From positions 78,272-142,271 of the forward strand of contig CALWRF010000028.1 in the NCBI GenBank assembly GCA_944383885.1: a stretch of DNA of 64,000 nucleotides, in the 5' to 3' direction. Origin of the DNA: an uncultured Clostridia bacterium. Its GTDB lineage: Bacteria > Bacillota > Clostridia > Lachnospirales > Anaerotignaceae. The first letter of the stretch is position 1. Each line of letters starts with the position of its first letter. This document shows positions 1-9,659 of the stretch, one piece after another. The notes beneath the pieces are model-generated. The model saw nothing but the letters and a program-made list of their open reading frames with translations, searched no databases and had not been told where the DNA came from. The position numbers and the translations under genes are program-made.

Positions 1-542
1 ACGGCTATTGATGTCTTACCTGTCTGCCTGTCGCCTATAATAAGCTCCCTTTGTCCGCGCCCAATAGGAAACATAGAGTCTATAGCCAATATGCCAGTTT
101 GAAGCGGTTTGTTAACCGGAGCCCTTGATATAATGTCAGGGGCTTCTTCTTCAATGTTCATAAGCTGGTCTGTTTCAAACTTTCCTTTTCCATCTATAGG
201 ATTTCCAAGGGCGTCAACAACACGACCTATAATACCGTCACCTACATAAACGCCTGCCCTTCTTTTAAGCCTGCGGGCTTGAGAGCCTTCCTTTATGCAA
301 ACATCAGAACCAAAAAGTATGCAGCCAACGGTTTTCCGCTCAATTTTTTGAACCATGCCCTCTATATCGTTGTCAAACATTACTATCTCGCCGTACATAG
401 CATTTTCAAGACCGTATACAGTGGCTATGCCGTCGCCAACCTGTATTACCGTTCCGGTTTCCTCTACGCTTGTTTTAACCTCAAAATTACTTATTTCACT
501 TTTTAACACAGAAACTATCTCGTCTGGTTTTAACCCGCTCAT
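1..542 (-). CDS. atpA: ATP synthase F1 alpha subunit, N-terminal part (cut by window edge)
   Basis: Nucleotide-binding F1 subunit of the F-type ATP synthase. About 180 codons are present. The start ATG (540-542) overlaps the atpH stop by four bases (ATGA). The N-terminal beta-barrel segment is followed by the Walker A loop GDRQTGKTSIA, which is almost at the window edge; the catalytic core lies outside. It follows atpB-atpE-atpF-atpH in the usual bacterial order. Upstream overlaps imply translational coupling. Identification is secure; completeness of the gene cannot be judged here. Confidence 0.97.
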   Translation of the reverse strand, partial: MSGLKPDEIVSVLKSEISNFEVKTSVEETGTVIQVGDGIATVYGLENAMYGEIVMFDNDIEGMVQKIERKTVGCILFGSDVCIKEGSQARRLKRRAGVYVGDGIIGRVVDALGNPIDGKGKFETDQLMNIEEEAPDIISRAPVNKPLQTGILAIDSMFPIGRGQRELIIGDRQTGKTSIA

Positions 543-1051
543 TGGCTCACCTCCCGTGTTAATTTTGCTTTAAGCGCGTTAAGACTGTTTTTTACGCTTC
601 TGTTATATGTTTTTCCGCCGCTTTTTACTACAATGCCGCCTATAAGCGACAAATCCTTTTTAAGCTCAATGTTAAAGTCTTTTTTGCCTTCAATTAAACA
701 AAGAGTTTTTTTAATGGCGCTTATTTGCCCATCATCAGGCTTTGAAACATAATATAACTGTGCCGTTCCTATTCCCATTTTGTCAAGCGACAGTTTTTTA
801 TAGGAATTGAAAATTTCAAATATCATTTCCATTCTTTCGTTGTTACACACAACATTTAAAAAGCTCTCAAGACTTCCGCCGAAAAAATTCTTGATAAGCC
901 TGTGTTTCTCGTTTTTTGTTACTGCCGGAGAACACAGACATTCAAAAAGCACTTTGTTATTTAAAAGTATATCTCTGCATTTTTCAATCTCATCGCCGCT
1001 TATGTTCTCTTCATAAAGAGCCTTGGCGTAAACATCAGAAATCTCGGTCAA
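539..1051 (-). CDS. atpH: ATP synthase F1 delta subunit
   Basis: Peripheral-stalk subunit (OSCP/delta family) that links F1 to the b subunits. The 170-residue length is normal for the family. It begins MTEISDVYAKALYE, typical of the N-terminal helical domain, and ends with a conserved basic/hydrophobic C-terminal segment (LIGGIVVKSG). The start overlaps the atpF stop by 4 bases and its own stop overlaps the atpA start by 4 bases, so atpF-atpH-atpA are probably translationally coupled. Confidence 0.95.
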   Translation of the reverse strand: MTEISDVYAKALYEENISGDEIEKCRDILLNNKVLFECLCSPAVTKNEKHRLIKNFFGGSLESFLNVVCNNERMEMIFEIFNSYKKLSLDKMGIGTAQLYYVSKPDDGQISAIKKTLCLIEGKKDFNIELKKDLSLIGGIVVKSGGKTYNRSVKNSLNALKAKLTREVSQ

Positions 1052-1533
1052 CGCCTATCACCTGCCTCGGCAATAAAATCATCAACCATCTTTCTGTTGC
1101 TTTCTTCGCTCATTGATTTTTCAGCTACCTTCTGCGCCGCCATAATAACCATGTCAGCAGCATTAAGCCTTAAATCTGCAAGAGCTTTCTCTTTTTCCTC
1201 GTTTATTGAGCGATTAGCGTTCTTAATTATTGTATCGGCATCGTTTCTTGCTAACTCAATAATTGAGTCGTATTCCTTTTGGGCTGCTGTTTTGGCTTTT
1301 TCCATTATGGCGTCTGCCTCGGCATTAACACCTTTTAATGTTTCCTCATATTTATTTTTAAATTCCTCAGCGCCCGCTTTGGCTTCTTCAGCTTCATTTA
1401 ATGATTTATTTATAATATCCTGACGTTTTTTTATTATGTCGTTTACTGGTTTTAAAAGAAAATGCTTTAAAATAAAAAAAATAACAATAATATCTATAAA
1501 TGTCCAAAGGATATTGAGATTTAAATCCAGCAT
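1048..1533 (-). CDS. atpF: ATP synthase F0 b subunit
   Basis: Membrane-anchored stator subunit. Of 161 residues, the first ~25 form one hydrophobic helix (LNILWTFIDIIVIFFIL), followed by a long charged, alanine-rich coiled coil (residues about 35-150) that dimerises and reaches the delta subunit. Length and topology match the b family. It sits between atpE and atpH in the operon, 12 bases downstream of atpE and overlapping atpH. Confidence 0.95.
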   Translation of the reverse strand: MLDLNLNILWTFIDIIVIFFILKHFLLKPVNDIIKKRQDIINKSLNEAEEAKAGAEEFKNKYEETLKGVNAEADAIMEKAKTAAQKEYDSIIELARNDADTIIKNANRSINEEKEKALADLRLNAADMVIMAAQKVAEKSMSEESNRKMVDDFIAEAGDRR

Positions 1534-1545
1534 AAGGATTCCTCC

Positions 1546-1767
1546 TTATCTTAAGAACATTATTATCATAATCGCTATAACAAGCCCGTAAATGGCAGTT
1601 GACTCAGCAAGAGCACAGCCAAGAAGCAGAATTTTGTTTATATCGCCCTTTGCTTCAGGCTGTCTGGCAACGGCTTCAGCCGCCTTTGATGTTGCTATAC
1701 CAATTCCTATTCCTGCCCCAGCACAAGCCAAAACGGCTATACCTGCTCCCAATGCTACTAAACCCAT
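1546..1767 (-). CDS. atpE: ATP synthase F0 c subunit (ring proteolipid)
   Basis: 73-residue two-helix hairpin that forms the ion-translocating c-ring. The polar loop reads ARQPEAKGD (residues 34-42). The ion-binding carboxylate is Glu55, followed by Ser56 and Thr57 as in sodium-type rings. The position equivalent to the sodium-coordinating Gln32 of Ilyobacter is Ile22, as in proton-type rings. Ion specificity therefore cannot be read from the sequence. It lies between atpB and atpF. Confidence 0.96.
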   Translation of the reverse strand: MGLVALGAGIAVLACAGAGIGIGIATSKAAEAVARQPEAKGDINKILLLGCALAESTAIYGLVIAIMIIMFLR

Positions 1768-1803
1768 AATAATTCCTCACTTTCAAAAATAGTTTAATTG
1801 TTA

Positions 1804-2490
1804 TCACTCAATAGATTCTTTTATAAATAAAGATGTTAAAAAAACAAACACATAAGCCTGAATAAGTCCGTCAAAAACATCAAAATAAAAACTGAATGGT
1901 ATTGGAACTATAACAGGCACAATAAGCTTAATAAGCTCCATTACAACAAAGCCGCCAAGCATATTGCCAAAAAGCCTCATGCAAAGGGAAAGCGGTCTTA
2001 TAAATACTTCAAGCACATTAATAGGCGCTATAAGCGGCATAGGCTCTGCAAAGCTTTTTATAAATCCCTTGGCTCCTTTAACCTTAATTCCGGCATACTC
2101 AATCATTATTATGCTTATTATGGCAAGCCCTGCCGTAACATTAAGGTCTTTTGTCGGCGGCGTAATTCCAACAAGACCAGCCATGTTAGAAAAGCCTATG
2201 TATACAGCCATTGTTTCAAGAAGCGGTATAAAAGCTTTTCCTTTTTCGCCAAGAATTCCATAAAAAAAATTATTCATTCCCTCAACGGCTGTTTCTACTA
2301 TAATCTGCCTTTTAGTATTTGGCACAATCTGCAGGTTTCTTGTAAAAACAAAGCACAATACGGCTATCACCGCAATTATCACCCATGTAATAAATACCGA
2401 TTCCGGTATGGGAATGCCTCCAAAAAGCGGTATAGTAAAGCTTGTTTTAACATTCATTTCCTGCATAAGTTCCTCAGCCAAAGCGTCCAT
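1804..2490 (-). CDS. atpB: ATP synthase F0 a subunit
   Basis: Multi-pass membrane subunit forming the ion half-channels next to the c-ring. 228 residues with about five to six hydrophobic segments. The essential arginine is Arg172, in SLCMRLFGNMLGG. It is the first gene of the operon seen here; no atpI lies between it and the divergent regulator. The start lies 27 bases from the palindrome at 2518-2535, so the operator would be in the 5' leader next to the promoter. Confidence 0.95.
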   Translation of the reverse strand: MDALAEELMQEMNVKTSFTIPLFGGIPIPESVFITWVIIAVIAVLCFVFTRNLQIVPNTKRQIIVETAVEGMNNFFYGILGEKGKAFIPLLETMAVYIGFSNMAGLVGITPPTKDLNVTAGLAIISIIMIEYAGIKVKGAKGFIKSFAEPMPLIAPINVLEVFIRPLSLCMRLFGNMLGGFVVMELIKLIVPVIVPIPFSFYFDVFDGLIQAYVFVFLTSLFIKESIE

Positions 2491-2517
2491 TAAAATATCA
2501 CCTGCCTTAAGAACAAT

Positions 2518-2535
2518 AATTTAAACGTTTAAATT
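2518..2535. promoter_or_regulatory. LacI-type palindromic operator, atp side
   Basis: Perfect 18-base palindrome AATTTAAACGTTTAAATT with the central CG typical of LacI-family operators. It lies just downstream of the predicted atp promoter. Sixteen of its bases (AATTTAAACGTTTAAA) recur at 2812-2827 in front of the divergent LacI-family gene. The neighbouring regulator is the obvious candidate binder. Confidence 0.7.
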
Positions 2536-2545
2536 TATGTACTAA

Positions 2546-2574
2546 AGTTTATTACTCATTTTTTATATTGTCAA
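2546..2574 (-). promoter_or_regulatory. Predicted sigma-A promoter of the atp operon
   Basis: Read on the minus strand: TTGACA (2569-2574), a 17-base spacer, then TAAACT (2546-2551). Transcription would start near 2539, so the palindrome 2518-2535 falls right at or just after +1. The -35 is perfect and the -10 matches consensus at four of six bases. Inferred from sequence only. Confidence 0.65.
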
Positions 2575-2774
2575 GTTTAAAAAGGCATAATTATATTTTT
2601 TAAAATCAATATTTATATGGCGTTATTTTTGCTAAAATTATTGTAATATTAAACAAGCATTAAAACTATATGGTTGTTTTGTATGTTTAAAACCAATAAT
2701 CCGCTTTGTATTTTATAATATTTTGGTAAATTTTTATTTTTATTAATATATATAAAATTAATATTCTTTCGTGA

Positions 2775-2803
2775 TTGACCTTTTGCTGCCGCGACTATAT
2801 AAT
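2775..2803 (+). promoter_or_regulatory. Predicted sigma-A promoter of the LacI-family gene
   Basis: TTGACC (2775-2780), 17-base spacer, TATAAT (2798-2803); near-perfect consensus. The expected start is near 2810, so the operator at 2814-2827 would block initiation or early elongation, consistent with autorepression. Confidence 0.75.
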
Positions 2804-2813
2804 ATAAGCTAAA

Positions 2814-2827
2814 TTTAAACGTTTAAA
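2814..2827. promoter_or_regulatory. LacI-type palindromic operator, regulator side
   Basis: Perfect 14-base palindrome TTTAAACGTTTAAA, extended at its left by AA so that 16 bases are identical to the atp-side operator. It is positioned immediately after the predicted +1 of the regulator gene, the same relative position as the atp copy. Confidence 0.7.
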
Positions 2828-2844
2828 AATTAACATAAAAGCAG

Positions 2845-3849
2845 GTGTTTAAAATAGATAATTATAATAAGGTTACAATTAAAGACGTGGCTGCCCGGGC
2901 AGGAGTGTCAACAGCCACCGTGTCAAACGTTATAAATAACAGCACTCCAGTTAAAGAAAAAACAAAAGAGCTTGTCCTTAAAACAATAAAGGAGCTTAAC
3001 TATCACCCAGACCGTATGGCAAGGGGTTTTAAAACAGGAAAAACCCATACCATAGGGCTTATCGTTCCTGATATAAGCAATAATTTTTTCGCCTCTCTTA
3101 TAGAAAACATAGAATCCATACTTAAAGAAAGAAATTATCAGGTTCTTATTGCCAATACCCATGAAAGCGCCAAAACTGAACTTGACATTATAAAGCTTTT
3201 TACATCAGGTATGGTAGATGGTCTTATAATAGCCTCATCAATGACAGAATATAAACCTTTGGAGGGCGTACTGCCAAAAAACGGGCGTATTCCCGTGGTG
3301 TTTCTTGAAAGGTCTGTAAACAACTGCCCCTTTGACTCTGTTATGATATCGGACTATGCCTCAACTGCCCAAAGCGTGGAATACTTAATTGAAAACGGAC
3401 ATAAAAAAATAGGCTTTTTATATGGCATAAACACCATAAGCCCATGCATAGAAAGATTAAACGCTTATAAGGCAACCCTTTTAAAATATCACATACAGAT
3501 TAATGACAGTTATATAAAAAACGTGCCTTTATACGCTTTCGGCGAGATTAAAAATTTAATTGATGAAGGCTGTACGGCTATTGTAGCTTCAACAAACAAA
3601 GTTACAATAGATGCCATAATGTATTATTTAAACAACGGCATATCCTTTGACAAAATCCAGCTTGTAGGTTATTTAAACGACAGTTTTGCTTCAGAAAGCA
3701 TGACAAACATGCTTTCTGTGCTCCACCCGATAAAAGAACTTGCCTCCCATGCTGTAAAGCTGCTGTTTAACCGCATGGCAAACCCTTCATCAAACATAAA
3801 AAATACAGTGCTTTTGAGCCGGTTTGTTAAACCGCAGAATACAAAATAA
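2845..3849 (+). CDS. LacI/GalR-family transcriptional regulator
   Basis: 334-residue DNA-binding regulator. Residues ~11-33 are a classic LacI helix-turn-helix (TIKDVAARAGVSTATVSNVI), followed by the hinge region and a periplasmic-binding-protein-like effector domain (IGLIVPDISNNFF onward). The only reasonable start is GTG at 2845, with a weak ribosome site. It is divergent from the atp operon and not next to any sugar gene. Matching palindromes in both promoters suggest it represses itself and the ATP synthase operon. The effector is unknown. Confidence 0.9.
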   Translation: MFKIDNYNKVTIKDVAARAGVSTATVSNVINNSTPVKEKTKELVLKTIKELNYHPDRMARGFKTGKTHTIGLIVPDISNNFFASLIENIESILKERNYQVLIANTHESAKTELDIIKLFTSGMVDGLIIASSMTEYKPLEGVLPKNGRIPVVFLERSVNNCPFDSVMISDYASTAQSVEYLIENGHKKIGFLYGINTISPCIERLNAYKATLLKYHIQINDSYIKNVPLYAFGEIKNLIDEGCTAIVASTNKVTIDAIMYYLNNGISFDKIQLVGYLNDSFASESMTNMLSVLHPIKELASHAVKLLFNRMANPSSNIKNTVLLSRFVKPQNTK

Positions 3850-3885
3850 ATATGCTTAAAAAATACATCATGAAAACCGCAGAAA

Positions 3886-3930
3886 AACGGCGCTTTCCGC
3901 TAATTTAATCGCATTGCTGAAAGCGCCGTT
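3886..3930 (+). terminator. Stem-loop after the LacI-family gene
   Basis: Twelve-base inverted repeat AACGGCGCTTTC (3886-3897) / GAAAGCGCCGTT (3919-3930) with a 21-base loop, 37 bases after the stop. No clear T-run follows, so it may be a weak terminator or a processing stem. Confidence 0.45.
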
Positions 3931-4420
3931 AATTATTCGCCTTTATCAGCCTATAGCGTTTTTTGTAACACAAAGTCTAACTTTATTTGTTCTAACTAAA
4001 CAAAGCCATATTAATTAACCGTATTTTGATTAAAAAATCTGTTATTAATTCTGTCCCAATTCAACTTTGCGTTTCCAGCCATAGGTTAATGAATATTATT
4101 TGAATAATTCAAATGCGCTCAGAAATTAGTGACTATATTCTTTTGAGAAGGCTATATAATTTGGGTATGATTGTGCAGAGAACTATGATAAAAAATCAAA
4201 TTCTGTCCTATAAACATCAACACCAAAGGTGTGAGTTTCCACAGGTAGTTTAGTCGGGAGTGCAGGACTATAATCTGACGCCTTTTAGTTTCGTATCTAC
4301 TTTGGAGTATGCGCAAATATATTAATACTATAAAGAATAAATAATATTGATTTGTCCAGCGTCTTGTGTTATGCTTTTCGCAAATAAACATGGCGGCGAA
4401 GAAAAAATTGAGGAAAAAGA
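3931..4420. other. Intergenic stretch without a supported gene
   Basis: About 490 bases of AT-rich DNA with stops in all frames. The part from about 4140 to 4410 is less AT-rich and may be a decayed gene, but no frame reads as a recognisable protein. The last bases supply the GAGG ribosome site of the next gene. Confidence 0.4.
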
Positions 4421-4669
4421 ATGGAAGATAAAAATATATTACTTGATAATATTGATAAAATTCATACAACTGAAATGGGAAGTTATAGAATTAAAAGAAA
4501 TCTAAAAATAGATACAGCAGATGTTGTTGAGTATTGTGTCAATAAGGTGTTGGACGAAAACTGCAACATATATAAACATGGTAAAAATTGGTATTGTGAG
4601 GTTGAAAATATCAAAATTACTATCAATTCACACAGCTATACAATTATTACAGCACATATTGTTAAATAA
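4421..4669 (+). CDS. DUF3781 family protein
   Basis: Small 82-residue protein of unknown function. The motif NIDKIHTTEMG near the N-terminus and the C-terminal SYTIITAHIVK fit the DUF3781 family, whose members are of similar length. A GAGG site 8 bases upstream supports ATG 4421. It stands alone, with no neighbouring operon partner. Two short downstream stretches (4670-4860) look like decayed coding DNA. No signal peptide or membrane segment is visible. Confidence 0.75.
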   Translation: MEDKNILLDNIDKIHTTEMGSYRIKRNLKIDTADVVEYCVNKVLDENCNIYKHGKNWYCEVENIKITINSHSYTIITAHIVK

Positions 4670-4824
4670 ATCCTATCTTACTAAGCAGTGCACAGCAAAA
4701 CTAAATAAATTGCCAATAAGGGTAGCCGAGCAAGTGGACTGCCCTTTTTACGTCAATGGGCATAAAAGAGTAATCGACCAAAACGGAGATACTAAAAAAG
4801 CTGATGGAAAATAACCGATAAAAT

Positions 4825-4852
4825 TTAAGCAGTGACTCTTGTCGCTGCTTAA
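4825..4852. terminator. Stem-loop between convergent genes
   Basis: TTAAGCAG-TGAC / GTCG-CTGCTTAA around a 4-base loop, about 12 pairs including one G-U. It lies between DUF3781 (plus) and the DHH gene (minus), as expected of a shared terminator, but has no long T-run on either side. Confidence 0.4.
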
Positions 4853-4918
4853 CGAATAAATCTACATTATATTCTGGTTTTAGTCTTTGGGAACACAAAA
4901 GGAATTTGGGAGCTAATT

Positions 4919-5914
4919 TTATGTATTCTTAATTGAATTTTTCATCTCCAATTCAGCTTTCAAAAAAATATTCCGTATTGTTTCCTGCGGATATTGTCCC
5001 AAAGCAAAGAAATTTTCAGGAGGTATAACCCCTCCAGCCATATAAGCGTGACCTCCGCCTGAGCCAATTTGACCTATGGCTGATTTAATCCAGTTTCCGG
5101 CATGTATCTCCGGTAATTTTGAACGAACTGAAAATTTTATTCCGTCACTGCGCCTGCTGTATACAACACAAAGTTCCAATTCCTCAAGGGAAAGGAAAAA
5201 GTCCGAAATCATCGCTATAATATCGTTGGAACACGGAAACTCTATTTCCGCAAAACCTGTTGTGCCGTATATCTGTATTGTTTCAAGTGCACTTGAATAC
5301 GCCTTCAGGTCATCAAAAAATATTGTATTGCCGCTTATTTTTCTTAAAACATTTTCATCGCAGTAACCGTTTATAAAACGGAACATATCAATATCAAGGT
5401 CCGTAACACCCCTTGAAAACTGTCTTGTGTCTATTTTCATGCCATATAAAAGAGCATTGGCTGTGTCGGTGTCCGGCTCGATTTTTGCTTCCTTAAAATA
5501 TTCCGCTATTATGGACGAGCATGAACCTGTTGTGCGTATGTCTTTATACACATATTCAGCCGGTATAAATGTTGGGTGGTGGTCTATGCATGCAGATATT
5601 TCTTTTTTCAGCGGCGTAACATTCGCGGCATATTTTTGACTGTCCACACATATTAAAAAATCATTGTCGTCAAGTTCAGGAAGTAACGAGAGCGGTGTGG
5701 CATCTATGTGAAAAAAATCAATCATTTTTTTACATGCCCTCTTATCTAAAAGTCCGTCATAAAACAAAACGCACTCATTTCCGAAACTTTCAAGGAAACG
5801 TTTCAAGCCGTGTCCCGAAGCCAAAGCGTCAGGGTCAGGGAAATTATGTGTCTGTATATATATACGCTTTCCTTTGCAAAGGGATAAAAGCTTGTTTATA
5901 TTCAAAAAACTCAC
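4919..5914 (-). CDS. DHH-family phosphoesterase (NrnA-like)
   Basis: 331-residue protein of the DHH/DHHA1 superfamily, which includes nanoRNases, pAp phosphatases and c-di-AMP/pApA hydrolases. Metal-binding motif I is THNFPDPDA (His23, Asp27, Asp29), the DHH triad is at 111-113, and the C-terminal DHHA1 motif GSGGGHAYMAGG lies near residue 290. No PAS, GGDEF or membrane segment is present, so it resembles stand-alone NrnA rather than GdpP. It stands alone in the minus direction. The exact substrate cannot be assigned from sequence. Confidence 0.85.
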   Translation of the reverse strand: MSFLNINKLLSLCKGKRIYIQTHNFPDPDALASGHGLKRFLESFGNECVLFYDGLLDKRACKKMIDFFHIDATPLSLLPELDDNDFLICVDSQKYAANVTPLKKEISACIDHHPTFIPAEYVYKDIRTTGSCSSIIAEYFKEAKIEPDTDTANALLYGMKIDTRQFSRGVTDLDIDMFRFINGYCDENVLRKISGNTIFFDDLKAYSSALETIQIYGTTGFAEIEFPCSNDIIAMISDFFLSLEELELCVVYSRRSDGIKFSVRSKLPEIHAGNWIKSAIGQIGSGGGHAYMAGGVIPPENFFALGQYPQETIRNIFLKAELEMKNSIKNT

Positions 5915-6412
5915 CTCTTATTGTAATACGAAATTTGCTTCTAATCAGAAAGGTTAATTTAAAACACCTTAATTCAATTAATCTGTTTATTTTATTTTAA
6001 AGTATTATTTTACCATTTTCAATACTGATAAGACTTTAACAGCTTAATAAAATGTTTTTAATAGCCGTATTATTGCACAGTTTAATAAATAACATCAGCT
6101 TTAAACTATTTTTGCGGCGAGGTAAGTTTGAAAATGAACAAAATATGTAAGCTGAGCTGAATATCCATTATACATGCAGCGTTAAACACTGTTTTAATAT
6201 TTCTGTTTTATACTCAAAACTAAACCGACAGTACACAAACGCGGCCTCAGTGACATACCTGTAATTCCAAAAAATACAAGCAGCACTGTTTAATCAAAGT
6301 AAATCTAATATAAAATCAATTATTCTGTTGTTTATTGTCTATAATTGGTTGAAAATAAAATCGCAATCCAGCGTACCAAAGCTATTCAGCTTTTTCCCCT
6401 AAGCAATGTATA
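5915..6412. other. Intergenic stretch, nothing recognised
   Basis: About 500 bases of AT-rich sequence between the DHH gene and the first immunity-type gene. I see no sustained reading frame, no tRNA-like fold and no clear terminator. Confidence 0.5.
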
Positions 6413-6654
6413 TTATGCCTTATCCCTTTGTTTTAACAAGCTGAAAATTTCATCCATATCCATTTCAAACATAACACTGTCTGAATTTATTAGAGCAAAA
6501 TAGTACGTTACTTTTTCTGTGCCGAATTCTTTTTCTAACTGTTTCCACTGGGCTGATGGATAAATACAAAATACAAGAGTATTACTGCCGAGCGAACCCA
6601 TAAAGTATCAAAATTTTCCTTTGGCGACAGCAAGAAATTTCTGATTTTTTCCAT
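6413..6654 (-). pseudogene. Small hypothetical gene with an apparent frameshift
   Basis: An ATG at 6652-6654 follows AAGGAG at ideal spacing and opens MEKIRNFLLSPKENFDTL. The frame then continues as unrelated-looking sequence. In the neighbouring frame, from about 6601, the sequence continues smoothly as MGSLGSNTLVFCIYPSAQW and runs to the stop at 6413. One missing base near 6600-6605 would restore a protein of about 80 residues. It lies 11 bases after the CbrC-family gene, in the same operon. Family unknown. Confidence 0.55.
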
Positions 6655-6665
6655 GCATTTTCTCC

Positions 6666-8370
<1,705 letters not shown>

Positions 8371-8634
8371 AGTGTTTCCTCCTTTGTTTATAAAACTTCA
8401 ACTAAATTCCAAAAATCAAAAATACAACATACATAAAATTTCAATTCAGCACAGCAAGTACAATTTTTATATCTGCTGTAATTGGTTTATTATTTTGGAC
8501 AATGTTCCGCAACAGATAATATCCATTTTAGTTCTTCATGCCATCTGGCTATTCCATTTAGTTACTGCTTGATTTTATCTCTTTCTTAATACTTAAATCA
8601 GCTCACTTACAGTTAAATTTCATAAAACTTCTCA

Positions 8635-9465
8635 TTACCCTATAATATTTGCATGTTCTACTCCATTATCCAAAGAACCGCATACTTCAATGGAGTGCCC
8701 CCAAAACATATCATCATCATTATAATAAGCAGTAAAACTGTTATCACATGAAAAAGAAAGCTCTGAAAGTGAAATACGCTCTGCAAAAATTTCTTCTGTA
8801 ACAGGCGCAGCATTTTCATCATCGTATTCTGTCCATTCGTTAGCAAGGCTTGTCAGTTCTTTTGCTGAAAAAATACGCATGGTTTTATCCCATTTTTTCA
8901 TTTCTGTCACCATTTTTTTTGCAATATTACAGCTGTCTTCCCAAGAAGACTGATTATTTTCATCAATTTCAAGCAGTATTGAAATATCATTTCCATTCCA
9001 TTTGAAAACACCTTCAAACATTCCAAACTCTTTGTTTAAAGTCATTGTTCCCAGCACTGTATCTTCCATAATTACAGGTTTCATATATGCATTCCAAATT
9101 TCCTCAAGCTGCGGGCATACAGCATTTTCTTCCAGCACCTTTACAGCATACCATGCGTTAAATTCTTCCGGCGCTATATTCTTAGGAGTATATATATCCA
9201 GCAGTTTTCTCGCTAATATGCGGCATATCTGACCTTTTTTAAACCTGTTCCAGCCCTTTTTTCCATTTTGTTCTTCCGCAGAAACAAGCCAATTTAATCT
9301 TCCTTTTTTTATACTGACAGTGCTGTCTTTGCAGAATACCATTCCAATGGTTGTCGCCAACATATTTACTTTTCCATCACATGGACTTGAGCCCCAAATT
9401 TTTTGTATCAAAACAATTACTTCCTGTTCATTGTCGTCATATTTTTCACAAAATTTCACATTCAT
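8635..9465 (-). CDS. DUF2262 family protein
   Basis: 276 residues. The C-terminal ~150 residues carry DUF2262 features: FGMFEGVFKWNGNDISILL, a WD-containing middle, and the terminal YYNDDDMFWGHSIEVCGS. The N-terminal part has no family I recognise. DUF2262 occurs in immunity-gene clusters and otherwise has no known function. GAGGAG precedes ATG 9465. About 260 bases of non-coding DNA separate it from DUF4241, so it may have its own promoter. Confidence 0.75.
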   Translation of the reverse strand: MNVKFCEKYDDNEQEVIVLIQKIWGSSPCDGKVNMLATTIGMVFCKDSTVSIKKGRLNWLVSAEEQNGKKGWNRFKKGQICRILARKLLDIYTPKNIAPEEFNAWYAVKVLEENAVCPQLEEIWNAYMKPVIMEDTVLGTMTLNKEFGMFEGVFKWNGNDISILLEIDENNQSSWEDSCNIAKKMVTEMKKWDKTMRIFSAKELTSLANEWTEYDDENAAPVTEEIFAERISLSELSFSCDNSFTAYYNDDDMFWGHSIEVCGSLDNGVEHANIIG

Positions 9466-9659
9466 TTTATACCGCTCCTCTTTTTAAGTTTAGCCAAAAC
9501 AATAGCATTCTGATATTGTTATATTTCTTAGTTTTAATACAATACCACGCACCAAAACAGTAATACAGAAGTTATAAAACAAGCAATCTAAAAAAGCCTT
9601 GTCTATTGTGTTTTGCATTCAATATTATTACTTTAGCATATCAGAAAATGGTGATAATC

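Noticed and set aside
4152..4469. Minus-strand ORF of about 105 residues
   Set aside because: Overlaps the supported DUF3781 gene, is dominated by Tyr/Phe runs from AT-rich DNA and has no ribosome site.
4521..4814. Plus-strand ORF overlapping DUF3781
   Set aside because: Out of frame with the supported gene and without a start signal; only its last part (about 4725-4814) looks coding-like and may be a remnant.
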